This document shows, piece after piece, positions 5,257 through 13,413 of a DNA stretch of 20,202 nt (position 1 is its first letter; every line of letters begins with the position of its first letter). The position numbers and the translations under genes are program-made. Below the pieces are notes generated by a model that saw nothing but the letters and a program-made list of their open reading frames with translations, was not told the DNA's origin and made no database searches. This DNA comes from Synergistaceae bacterium UBA1358 (lineage in GTDB: Bacteria > Synergistota > Synergistia > Synergistales > Synergistaceae): contig DBRW01000067.1 of assembly GCA_002306075.1 (NCBI GenBank), positions 1 through 20,202 of the forward strand, read 5' to 3'.

Positions 5257-8200
5257 CTATCTGATCTCTATCCTGCCGCCGCCGCTCACACTGGAAACAG
5301 CCGGGTCGTACATACACTCCGCAGATATCTGCGGAACATCAAAAGATCCTGATGTGACGGCCCTCAGTATGAACTTCCAGTCCAGACTCTTTTCAAGTTT
5401 TTCTATGTACAGGAGGAGCCTGTCGTCCCTTGCTTCCGCCCTCACAAACGGCGGCAGGGGCTCACCGTTCGCACTGTATCTGGGATTTTCGATCTCGAGA
5501 CCTGCCGGGAGCGGGATGATCACAACGACATTCCCGAGATCCTTTGCCGCCGGCGTGACTGTGACAGTCGATATGAGCGCCGTGCCCCGCTCTGTCTTCC
5601 CTCCGACCGCTTTTTCGCTGCGGTCTGACAAGAAGAGCCTGACCTTGATGCCGTTATCTCTGTTATTAACTTTCCCAAGTGGGATGCCCTCAGCGCTCCA
5701 GGAGACAAAAAGCCTCGAAGATCCTTTGTTGACCGCAGTAAAAGAGGTCCTCCCGTCAAGAGGGACTGATACCGTCCTTTGCTGTGAGCTTATCTTACCC
5801 AAAACATCTATGCCTGAGATCAGTTCTCCAAACGGCTCTCCCTGATCCTTCTGCGCCCTGAAAAATTTTGACAGGGCAAGCATTGCGAATGCCCCTTCCT
5901 GGGTATTCAGGTACTTTGCTTTCCTGACTGATCCCAGCAGAGCGGATGCCGATGCCGCTGCTCCCGCACCGGCAGGATCTGTGTGCACCCTGACAAGAAG
6001 GTCCAGAGCTTCATCTCTCAGATCCGAATCATAATTTTCATTTCCTCCCGGTTTTTCCTTAGCTGCTCCCGTCTTCTTTCCGAGCATTTTTTCAGCTTCG
6101 CCCCTCTGCCCCGAAACAGCGTAGGAGGCCGCAAGGAAGAGCCTGCCGGATGCGTCCAGCGAGTCATTTTTGTCTCTCAGGCTCTCCATCCAGCCGAGCG
6201 GAGGCTCTCCGGCAAGGGCAAGCACATAACAGGCGTACGCCCTTCTTGAGAGCGCACGACGCCATACATTTTCATCATCTGCGTCATATGCCTCGACGGA
6301 AAGCTGCCTTTTCACATATTTAAGCGCTTCGCTCAGCCTTTCCTCGGGGATCTTGATGCCGTTCTTTCCTGCCTCTACAAGAAAATGTGTCCCGTAGATA
6401 CTGTCCCACGGCTGAGACCAAGATCCGCCCTGCCATCTGGTGAAGCCTCCGTCGTAATTCTGGAGGTCCAATATCTTCTGTATCCTCAGTTCAAGAGAAT
6501 TTTTCGTGGGATCGGGATCTCCGAGAGACTTGTCGATCGATTCGGCAAGGTCGCGCTGCAGAAGAAGCGGCCAGGCGGAAGAGACCGTCTGTTCCATGCA
6601 TCCGTGCGGATATGTGATCAAAAAGCGTGCGATATCCTGGAGGTTCGCCGACGGCATCGCAGAAAGTATTAGGATGCCGTCCAGCGTACCCTCCATCCAG
6701 CCGCCGGGTATTTTGATATCCTTCGTCTTTCCGGGCTCTATGATCTCTGAGAGACTTTCGGTGACCTTAGGCGACGCCGGCCTTACCGGGATCTCCAGTT
6801 TTGTCCGGACGACCTCGCTGTCCCATTTCGCGGTAAAGGAAGCGCTAGCAGCTCCCGTTCCGGTACCTTCAAAATCAATCATGAAGGTGTGGTCTGAGTT
6901 TGGTTTCAAGGCTGCGCTGAAGCTTTTTGCCCCCTTTATCCGGAGAGGGCCGCCTGTTTCGGCATCAAGTCTGACTGTTATGTTTTTTGCGCTCCTGTTG
7001 AATACCTGGCATGGGACTGTGATGCTGTCGCCCGGAGCAAGGAATCTCGGGAGCGAAGGCTCGACTACGACGTCTCTGTTGATCTCCACTTCCGCAGATG
7101 CCGCCCCCGATTCGGAAGGAGTGACCGCGACCGCCATCAGCCTGGCTTTGCCTGCAAATTCCGGGACAGTGAATGAAAAGACACATTCCCCTCTTGAATT
7201 TGAACGCACCCTTTTTACAAGCGACAGCATTTTGAACCTCTTAGCCTGGATCGGACTAAGGTTTGAATTTTTCAGAGCCATCTCGGACGGACCTCCTCCT
7301 CCCGGCGTCAGAAGGGGCGAAGAATCGGCCTCAGGCTTTATGATCGAATCGTAAACGTCATAGGTCTCTACTCCGAGCATCCTCTTCGAAGTAAAGTACT
7401 TCCAGGGATCGGGGGTAGCAAAATCGGTAAGCGCGAGTATCGCCTCATCGACCAGCATTACGGTGATATCGGCTTCTTTTGGCCTGCCGCGGCTGTCCGT
7501 TACCTTCAGCCTGAAATCATTCTTTCCGGGCTTGATCTGTCCCGGCTCTTCAATCGCCAACTCTAAATTCTTATCCCTGTTGTCGATATAGAACGGTCCG
7601 GCACCGTACGCCCTTGAACGTTCTTCTGCCTTTCCTTTTTCAATTACCTGAGCTGTTATCCAGGCATTGGGCGCCATTTCGTCCGTTACTTTGAACGATA
7701 TCTCCGTATCTCCCGCTTTGATGTCATATACGGAACTGTGGACTACACGGAAGGTCTCCACGCCTATCAGAAGTTTCCCGCCGAGGGGGGACCTGATCTT
7801 TACGGCAGCTTTTTCTCCCGGCCTGTACCTCTCCCTGTCGGTTATGATCTCGACCGTTTCAGACCCCGCCTCGGGACCGGCCGTTTCGTCTCCGTACACG
7901 TAAATATACTGCGATGCACGGGATCCGCCGGAGATATCCTCGGCCCTGAGCAGGTACCTGCCCGCTTCTGTCGGCACGATCTTTCCCGAGGCCCTGCCAG
8001 AAAACAGCATGAGTGTCCCCTCTCCCCTGGGCAGCAGTTCCTCCTGCAGACGGGTGTCTGTCCTTCCGTCCTTCTGATAGGTCACCCTCTGTTCCACCAC
8101 TCTGAAAAAAGAATACTTTAACTTCTCTGAAGGTGCGGGGGCTCCGTTAGGATCTGCCGCTCCCACCGTGAAATCGATCGGCTTTCCCGGAGAAAAAACT

Positions 8201-10575
8201 CCCTCTGGCAGGCTTATCCCGATCAATACTTTTGACGGATACCACCTGAGGACCGCGGTCTTGGTGACCTTGCGGCCGCCCTCTTCAAATACGGAAGCCC
8301 CGACTAGGATATCAAGTACAGAGGGAGCCGTCCTCTCCCTGCCGGGCAGGGTAAACTTGATCCTTCCGTCCTGATCGAGCTTTCCGGAGCCTATAAATTC
8401 ATATTCAGGCAGGAACTTTTTCTCAGTATCCCTGAAGGTGAATCCCTTCCAATCGGCGTGGCTGAACTCTCTCTCTTCCGTCCTCATCTCAGCTTCCCAC
8501 CGCAGACCTGATGCGGGGCTCCCAAAAACATATCTCGACGAGAGAGAGATCTCTGCGGCATCCTTTCCGATCAGGGTCTTAGGAGACGGCTCGGCTTCCA
8601 CAAAAAGCCTAGGTGCGGCAAATTCTTCGACATAAAATTCTTTCCTGCCGATCGCTTGCTCTTCTCCGGGGAGAGTGACGTTAGCGTACCAGGTCCCGGT
8701 GGGAGCATCAGCGGGAACGTGGAACTCTTTTGAGATCGTTCCCTCTTTCGTCAGTAGTTCTGTATGCGAGAAGGAGAGACTTCCTTTGGAATTGAAGACT
8801 TTTATGTTCACAGGGAAGGGTTTTGAAAATGCATTTCCGGAGTCCCTCACGACAGCTGTCAGGGGAATGTTTTCACCCGGCCGAAAAACGTCCCGCGGAG
8901 TAAAACAGTAAGCGCTGTAGCCCTTGTAGACCCAGGGGTCCCCGTTGGTACCGAATATATCTTTCCCGCCGTAAAGCCCGTTGTCAAACCTTATAAAGGC
9001 GATATCTGAACCTTTGCTCACAGTCGCCATGACAGGATAGAGATCTCCGTCGGAGCTGTATTTCAGCTCCAGAAGACCCTTTCTGTCCGTCCTGCCCTTT
9101 GCAACAGGCTGGTTCGACCATGACCAGAGAGTGACCTCCGCTCCGTGTATGGGATCACCGGTGCTTACCGAGTTTATCCAGAAAAGCGCCGAATCCGGAC
9201 CAGTCTTTACGGTCATCCCTATATCCGTGACATTCACGACCTGCCTGCTTTCTGTCCAATTTCCGCTGTTGTTCTGCGCAAGCAACAGAAACACGCCTCT
9301 TTCGCTGCCTATCAACGGCTTAAGGTCCAGGGCACTGCGTACCTTTTTATTGAGGCCGCCCTTGACCTTATATTCCTTGTTCGACAGCATCGAAGAAAGA
9401 TCCATGGGATATTCGGACCACGGGCTCCTCATGCCGATCGGTATGTTGTTTTCGAAGAGCTTCCATACGAGTATCTGCACGGTATCTATGTTCACCGTCT
9501 CTATGGGGATCCTCATGCTCCCGGCGGGGGAGAGGATCCTTCCAGGTGCCGTGAAGCGTATCTCAGGTTCTTTCTCTGGAAAGAGGAACGTCCTCTGCCA
9601 CTCGGCTCCGAGAGGCTTGCCTCCCAGCGCCGGAAAACCCTTCCTTACAGTCAGCTTTACTCTGTCCTGGGGCTCGAAAGCGCCCACGATCGCGAATCCC
9701 CTGTCCCTTGGTTCGATGGTGTAACTGCTTTTTGGGGTCAGTTCGATAAACGCCCCTGCTTTGGAAAAATCAACGGGGGCCGTAGTCTCAACGTATATTT
9801 CTCCGTTGTCTATACGTGAAAAGGCATTCGAGTCCCTGATCTCCATATTCCTTGCAATATCAAGGCTGACGGAAACACCCTTTGCCAGACCCAGGTTCCC
9901 CGTCGCCGCAGGCATTCCCGCAGATATAGAGAGTTTCATGTTTTTGGGGCCGCCGGAGGTCAGTACGTTCATCCTCACTTTTTTTGACGGAGGTCCCTGA
10001 GCTATCTGAAACTCCACAGGCTTTCCGGACGTATCTTTCACATCGGCGTAGCCCCGGAGCCTCGCAGGTGAGACCGGAAGTGAAAATTCCAGTTCATAAC
10101 TGACTGTTTCGCGTTCTGTATCAAAATCTGTCTGTTTAGCGCCGATAAATACGGGCGGGGCCGTGTTGAAAAGGAAAGACTGCTTTCCGGAGAGCGGAAG
10201 GCCCTCTCTGTCCCTAAGGTCGGACCTGGCGGTCGCCGTGTACAGGGTCGCTTTTTCCAGCATGCCGGCACTGGGGTAGTAGACAAAGGTCCTGGCATCC
10301 ACCCATTTACCTGTACCCCGTATCGCCGGGGTGAATTTAAACGGCAGATCCTCGAAAGGAAGTGGTTTTCCGATGCTGCTTTCAGGCGCAGCCTCACGGT
10401 TGAAGACCGCTTTGATCTCTGCCCTTCCCTTAACCTCTCCCTGGGGGGCAAAATCTTTTATCAGGAACTCCTTTTCATTGACCCCGGGAGCGGGGAGCAC
10501 TCCGAAAGATAATAAGATCAGAACGATGACCGAGAGTATCCCAAGGAGGTTCCTCTTTGATGTTTTCCAAAGCAT
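5257..10575 (-). CDS. yfhM: Bacterial alpha-2-macroglobulin (thioester protease trap, YfhM/ECAM-like)
   Basis: About 1772 residues, somewhat longer than E. coli YfhM (about 1650). The start is ATG 10575, with GGGGTGAT 4 nt upstream; ATG 10581 is an alternative. The N-terminus has one hydrophobic segment (LLGILSVIVLILLSFGVL) with no lipobox cysteine, so it looks like a signal anchor, not a lipoprotein signal. MG-type domains follow, including the segment YCFTPRDVFRPGENIPL. The segment LPRFLAPGDSITVPCQVFNRS marks the A2M domain. The thioester motif GCMEQ has Cys1326 (codon 6600-6598) and is intact. Helical thioester-domain repeats with DLQNYDGGFTRWQGG follow, then a C-terminal macroglobulin domain. 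Proteases cutting the bait region trigger conformational trapping and covalent coupling through the thioester. Pairing with pbpC suggests defence of periplasm and peptidoglycan against invading proteases; this role is inferred from family knowledge. Confidence 0.93.
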   Translation of the reverse strand: MLWKTSKRNLLGILSVIVLILLSFGVLPAPGVNEKEFLIKDFAPQGEVKGRAEIKAVFNREAAPESSIGKPLPFEDLPFKFTPAIRGTGKWVDARTFVYYPSAGMLEKATLYTATARSDLRDREGLPLSGKQSFLFNTAPPVFIGAKQTDFDTERETVSYELEFSLPVSPARLRGYADVKDTSGKPVEFQIAQGPPSKKVRMNVLTSGGPKNMKLSISAGMPAATGNLGLAKGVSVSLDIARNMEIRDSNAFSRIDNGEIYVETTAPVDFSKAGAFIELTPKSSYTIEPRDRGFAIVGAFEPQDRVKLTVRKGFPALGGKPLGAEWQRTFLFPEKEPEIRFTAPGRILSPAGSMRIPIETVNIDTVQILVWKLFENNIPIGMRSPWSEYPMDLSSMLSNKEYKVKGGLNKKVRSALDLKPLIGSERGVFLLLAQNNSGNWTESRQVVNVTDIGMTVKTGPDSALFWINSVSTGDPIHGAEVTLWSWSNQPVAKGRTDRKGLLELKYSSDGDLYPVMATVSKGSDIAFIRFDNGLYGGKDIFGTNGDPWVYKGYSAYCFTPRDVFRPGENIPLTAVVRDSGNAFSKPFPVNIKVFNSKGSLSFSHTELLTKEGTISKEFHVPADAPTGTWYANVTLPGEEQAIGRKEFYVEEFAAPRLFVEAEPSPKTLIGKDAAEISLSSRYVFGSPASGLRWEAEMRTEEREFSHADWKGFTFRDTEKKFLPEYEFIGSGKLDQDGRIKFTLPGRERTAPSVLDILVGASVFEEGGRKVTKTAVLRWYPSKVLIGISLPEGVFSPGKPIDFTVGAADPNGAPAPSEKLKYSFFRVVEQRVTYQKDGRTDTRLQEELLPRGEGTLMLFSGRASGKIVPTEAGRYLLRAEDISGGSRASQYIYVYGDETAGPEAGSETVEIITDRERYRPGEKAAVKIRSPLGGKLLIGVETFRVVHSSVYDIKAGDTEISFKVTDEMAPNAWITAQVIEKGKAEERSRAYGAGPFYIDNRDKNLELAIEEPGQIKPGKNDFRLKVTDSRGRPKEADITVMLVDEAILALTDFATPDPWKYFTSKRMLGVETYDVYDSIIKPEADSSPLLTPGGGGPSEMALKNSNLSPIQAKRFKMLSLVKRVRSNSRGECVFSFTVPEFAGKARLMAVAVTPSESGAASAEVEINRDVVVEPSLPRFLAPGDSITVPCQVFNRSAKNITVRLDAETGGPLRIKGAKSFSAALKPNSDHTFMIDFEGTGTGAASASFTAKWDSEVVRTKLEIPVRPASPKVTESLSEIIEPGKTKDIKIPGGWMEGTLDGILILSAMPSANLQDIARFLITYPHGCMEQTVSSAWPLLLQRDLAESIDKSLGDPDPTKNSLELRIQKILDLQNYDGGFTRWQGGSWSQPWDSIYGTHFLVEAGKNGIKIPEERLSEALKYVKRQLSVEAYDADDENVWRRALSRRAYACYVLALAGEPPLGWMESLRDKNDSLDASGRLFLAASYAVSGQRGEAEKMLGKKTGAAKEKPGGNENYDSDLRDEALDLLVRVHTDPAGAGAAASASALLGSVRKAKYLNTQEGAFAMLALSKFFRAQKDQGEPFGELISGIDVLGKISSQQRTVSVPLDGRTSFTAVNKGSSRLFVSWSAEGIPLGKVNNRDNGIKVRLFLSDRSEKAVGGKTERGTALISTVTVTPAAKDLGNVVVIIPLPAGLEIENPRYSANGEPLPPFVRAEARDDRLLLYIEKLEKSLDWKFILRAVTSGSFDVPQISAECMYDPAVSSVSGGGRIEIR

Positions 10576-10726
10576 GCCCATCACCCCGTTGTATGTTGTA
10601 TGAAGAGATAATATGATCTGTATCTTTACCGATAATAACCGAGAAAACAATAACTCAGACAGGCTATTTTACCTATTGAACATAATGATATTACCTTACA
10701 GAATAATATCGAAAGGAGTTGATCGA

Positions 10727-11134
10727 ATGAAAAAGATACCGGCCATTGCGGTGATCATATGTCTCCTTCTTGCCGTGCCGGCTTTTGCGGAGGTCTGCCC
10801 CGCCACGCCCCCGGAAGAAGGGCAGTCGGCGAAAAAGGAGCTGCCCCTTGAATTCAGAAACGACTCCGGTGCCGAGATAACGAGCATCTTCATATCCCAG
10901 ACCGGAAGAGATGCCTGGTCCGAAGATCTTCTGAAAGATATCCCTTTGAAAAACGGGGAGAAGAGGGATCTTTACATCGGCAGGGATAACATCCTAGGTC
11001 TTGCGGACATCAAGGTGATATACTCCTCGGGCAAAGAGAGGGTATGGAAAAAACTTCCTATACTTGAGATTTTCGAGATAACTCACAGGAATGACGGAGA
11101 ACCGGCTTACGAGCGAATAAAACTCGGAGCCTGA
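10727..11134 (+). CDS. Small secreted protein of unknown function
   Basis: A 135-residue protein starting at ATG 10727 with a strong ribosome binding site (AAAGGAGTT, about 7 nt upstream). Upstream in-frame codons lack one. Residues 1-21 are a clear Sec signal peptide (MKK, hydrophobic core, cut after AFA). The mature protein starts EVCPATPP and continues as a probable beta-sandwich: LEFRNDSGAEITSIFIS, a DAWSEDLL segment, then a loop with LKNGEKRDLYIG, and finally KVIYSSGKERVWKKLPILEIFEI. Similar FRNxTG...ISxxxxxxWxxDLL patterns recur in small periplasmic proteins of anaerobes, but I cannot name a family. There is only one cysteine in the mature part. It is divergent from the macroglobulin gene (151 bp between starts), so shared regulation is possible. 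It ends at a strong terminator. Confidence 0.8.
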   Translation: MKKIPAIAVIICLLLAVPAFAEVCPATPPEEGQSAKKELPLEFRNDSGAEITSIFISQTGRDAWSEDLLKDIPLKNGEKRDLYIGRDNILGLADIKVIYSSGKERVWKKLPILEIFEITHRNDGEPAYERIKLGA

Positions 11135-11142
11135 TAGTAAAA

Positions 11143-11170
11143 AAGCCCCGCGGTGCGGGGCTTCATTTTT
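11143..11170. terminator. Strong intrinsic terminator between convergent genes
   Basis: AAGCCCCGC (11143-11151) and GCGGGGCTT (11155-11163) form a perfect 9-bp stem with a 3-nt loop, then CATTTTTTT on the plus strand. A-rich sequence on the left gives a T-run on the minus strand, so it likely serves both the secreted-protein gene and the COG4900-like gene. Confidence 0.9.
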
Positions 11171-11203
11171 TTCATTTGGATATGGAAGATACAGACCGGG
11201 ACC

Positions 11204-11704
11204 TTACTCTGCAGACCCGACTTTTTCGTAGTACTGCCCCATCAGCTTCTTCCAGTCAACGTTTTCATCGAGCAGGTTCGGACATGTGCTGTCCGGATAA
11301 AACCATTTTCTGCCCAGTCCCATGAGGATCTGCCACCAGTCGTGCACATCGGGGACCAGGATCTCTCCTTCGGGCCCTATCCTTCTCAGCTCACGGTAGA
11401 CAAGGGCCACCATCTGGCTTTCATCCATCGCGGCTGTCGTCTTGGCATAGAATTCGATCGTATAGAAATACGAGCATGCTCCGAGCTGGTAAAGTATCTC
11501 CGTCCACTTCGGGGATATCCTGGAGGTCCTGGCAAGGACCATCTGTTTCTTGCTTCCTGAGCTTTTGTGGTTCACCAAAAAAAGTATCTTGTCCGGATCT
11601 ATATGGCGCAATTCATCATATTTTGCTATGAGGGCCTCTGCTATTGGTCTGATCCTGCTGTTGCATATTTCGTAATCAAACTCCGGACCGCCTTTTTCCG
11701 TCAT
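11204..11704 (-). CDS. COG4900-like predicted metallopeptidase homologue with lost zinc motif
   Basis: A 166-residue cytosolic protein; ATG 11704 has an excellent ribosome binding site (AGGAGGAG). The architecture fits the putative metallopeptidase family (COG4900, related to phage metallopeptidases): an N-terminal helix, LFLVNHKSSGSKKQMVLARTS, then PKWTEILYQLGACSYFYTIEFY, a helix DESQMVALVYRELRRI, then VPDVHDWWQILMGLGRKW. Family members usually carry HExxH in that helix (a YHELxHI pattern) with a downstream HD. Here the positions read R104-E105-L-R-R108, so both zinc-binding histidines are replaced by arginine while Glu105 and His121-Asp122 remain. The frame is intact and the RBS good, so this is not simple decay. 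Family assignment is from recalled patterns, moderately sure; the absence of HExxH is directly seen. It is monocistronic and ends at a shared terminator. Confidence 0.65.
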   Translation of the reverse strand: MTEKGGPEFDYEICNSRIRPIAEALIAKYDELRHIDPDKILFLVNHKSSGSKKQMVLARTSRISPKWTEILYQLGACSYFYTIEFYAKTTAAMDESQMVALVYRELRRIGPEGEILVPDVHDWWQILMGLGRKWFYPDSTCPNLLDENVDWKKLMGQYYEKVGSAE

Positions 11705-11722
11705 CTAAACTCCTCCTGTTGT

Positions 11723-11767
11723 CGGACCATAGTCCGGCTGAAAAATAAAACCTGTCAAATTATATCA
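11723..11767 (-). promoter_or_regulatory. Extended -10 promoter and leader dyad of the COG4900-like gene
   Basis: On the minus strand TGATATAAT (11767-11759) is a perfect extended -10 element; the -35 position reads AACGGT, which such promoters can tolerate. Downstream, CGGAC and GTCCG (11736-11723) form a 5-bp dyad around 4 nt in the leader. A perfect TTGACA at 11757-11752 is an alternative -35, but it lacks a good -10 at proper spacing. Confidence 0.45.
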
Positions 11768-11941
11768 CCTGACGATTTAAAACCGTTCCCCAAAAGCCGA
11801 TCAGGCAATTAATTTGCAGTAAAATGTGTTGTAAACAATTAACTAAATTTGACCTTTAAATCTTTCGGGATCTGCCGCAAGACACCGAGATCCTTTCGTC
11901 CTCCGTTTATAACTTCTGAAGAGTCAGTCTGTAAAAAGAAC

Positions 11942-11974
11942 GCGGCGCTTACCTCTTAAGGAAGTAAGCGCCGC
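11942..11974 (-). terminator. Intrinsic terminator of ftsZ
   Basis: GCGGCGCTTAC (11942-11952) and GTAAGCGCCGC (11964-11974) make a perfect 11-bp stem around an 11-nt loop. On the minus strand it is followed by GTTCTTTTTAC. It lies 34 nt beyond the ftsZ stop, so ftsZ is not co-transcribed with the COG4900-like gene. The remaining bases between here and 11768 hold no gene, only a weak GGATCT/AGATCC dyad at 11868-11893. Confidence 0.88.
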
Positions 11975-12007
11975 ACATATCCTTCAGTATGTAAGAGACG
12001 ATAAGGC

Positions 12008-13330
12008 TCAGTCAGTCTCAGGCCTGTTTTGAGCTTTGCCTCTCCTGAGGAAGGTGGGTTCGTCGAGTTCGTCTCCGGCTGTCCTGGAGAAAGCTTCCGT
12101 TTCCTGCAGCACATCTTCCCTCTGTTCAAGCCATGAGGGTCCCCTTCTTACCTCAGCCGCGGGAACAGCTTCGGCCTCTTTCTTTTCCTCCGGCTGATCC
12201 ATAAAGGATCTCTGCCTGAATGGCCTTTGCTGTTCATTTCTAAGTACGGGCCTCTGTGGTGCGATGTACGACCCACCACGAGAGGCGCTGTTTTCAAAAC
12301 GGTCCTCTTCGAAGCCGGTCGCTACGATGACTATCTCCACGCTGCCCTCCATGTCGCTGTCCTCTGCGCATCCCCAGACAAAGGTGGCATCTTCCGAGAT
12401 GATCTCTTCGATATATGCGGCAGCCTGCTGGATCTCGAATATCCCAAGATCCCCGCCGTATTTGATGTTCATGAGCACACCCTTGGCTCCGTGCATCGAG
12501 CATTCCATCAACGGGCTTTCCAGGGCCTCTTTAAGAGCGTTTTCGATCCTGTCTTCCCCTTTGGCACATCCCACGCCCATAACTGCTGTGCCTGCGTGCT
12601 TCATTACAGCCTTGAGGTCGGCAAAATCAACGTTGACCATCCCGGGCCTTGTAACAAGGTCTGTGACGCCCTGCACCGCCTGTCTCAGAACTTCGTCCAC
12701 CATAGAGAAGGATTCGCTCAGCGGAGTCTCTTTACGGCAGATCTGGAGAAGCCTGTCGTTCGGCACGACTATCAGTGCGTCGACGCACTGGCGGAGTTTG
12801 GCTATACCCTCTTCCGCATAGCGCATCCTTCTGGTTCCTTCAAACATAAAGGGCTTGGTGACCACCGCTACGGTAAGGATGCCCATCTCCTTCGCCGCCT
12901 GGGCGATTATCGGAATGGCCCCGGTTCCGGTGCCCCCACCCATGCCGGCAGTCAGGTAGACCATGTCGGACCCTCTGAGATACTCCCTGATCTCAGAGAG
13001 AGATTCTCTTGCCGCCTGCTCTCCTATCTGGGGCAGGGCACCCGCGCCCAGTCCCTTCGTGACCCTCTCGCCCAGAACTATCTTGTTTGGGCTGAGGGAC
13101 ATGTCGAGGCTTCTGACGTCGGTGTTGACGGCAAGGAGGTCCACACCCTCTATTCCCTTGCTTATGATGTGATTGAGGGCATTCCCGCCGCCCCCCCCCA
13201 CGGCTATGACCTTTATAGATTCTCTGCGGGCAGGTTCAGATCTATTTTGTGCAGAAGGAGCATTAGTCTTCGATGTCCCTTCGGACTCATCGGGATACGG
13301 ATAGCAAAGTTCTCTTGCTGGTATACTCAA
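12008..13330 (-). CDS. ftsZ: Cell division protein FtsZ
   Basis: A 440-residue tubulin-like GTPase that forms the division ring. The core begins IKVIAVGGGGGNALNHI (about 39-55). The signature loop GGGTGTG is at 131-137 and the T7 catalytic loop NVDFADL at 233-239, so the GTPase is complete. A long variable linker leads to the conserved C-terminal peptide DEPTFLRR (423-430), which docks FtsA and other membrane tethers. The start is TTG 13330 with GGTGG just upstream. No other start codon precedes the core, so there is an N-terminal extension of about 37 residues, longer than the roughly 10 in E. coli. Unusually, no ftsA, ftsQ or mur gene is adjacent: the gene has its own terminator and is divergent from a permease gene. 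Codons 44-47 form a run of nine G on the coding strand. Confidence 0.97.
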   Translation of the reverse strand: MSIPARELCYPYPDESEGTSKTNAPSAQNRSEPARRESIKVIAVGGGGGNALNHIISKGIEGVDLLAVNTDVRSLDMSLSPNKIVLGERVTKGLGAGALPQIGEQAARESLSEIREYLRGSDMVYLTAGMGGGTGTGAIPIIAQAAKEMGILTVAVVTKPFMFEGTRRMRYAEEGIAKLRQCVDALIVVPNDRLLQICRKETPLSESFSMVDEVLRQAVQGVTDLVTRPGMVNVDFADLKAVMKHAGTAVMGVGCAKGEDRIENALKEALESPLMECSMHGAKGVLMNIKYGGDLGIFEIQQAAAYIEEIISEDATFVWGCAEDSDMEGSVEIVIVATGFEEDRFENSASRGGSYIAPQRPVLRNEQQRPFRQRSFMDQPEEKKEAEAVPAAEVRRGPSWLEQREDVLQETEAFSRTAGDELDEPTFLRRGKAQNRPETD

Positions 13331-13361
13331 TTGTCCACCACTCCCGTTTACTGTTGTTGAT

Positions 13362-13393
13362 GTATAATCATGACATTTCCAACACCATTATAC
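13362..13393. promoter_or_regulatory. Facing -10 boxes between ftsZ and the permease gene
   Basis: A perfect TATAAT on the plus strand (13363-13368) points to the permease gene, and a perfect TATAAT on the minus strand (13392-13387) points to ftsZ. Together they form an inverted repeat, GTATAAT and ATTATAC, 18 nt apart. The predicted starts (about 13375 and 13380) nearly coincide. Neither has a good -35 hexamer at 16-18 nt, so this remains a candidate. Confidence 0.35.
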
Positions 13394-13413
13394 AACAGAG
13401 GAGGGAGGCACGG

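Noticed and set aside
11752..11757. Perfect TTGACA as -35 of the COG4900-like gene
   Set aside because: At 17-18 nt spacing the -10 position reads GGACTA or GACTAT, a poor match. The extended -10 TGATATAAT just upstream is more convincing.
11868..11893. GGATCT/AGATCC dyad as a second small RNA or terminator
   Set aside because: Only six pairs around a 14-nt spacer, no T-run and no promoter placed to use it.
12227..13360. 377-codon open frame antisense to ftsZ
   Set aside because: FtsZ on the minus strand is unequivocal; the antisense frame arises from codon bias and has no ribosome binding site or domain.
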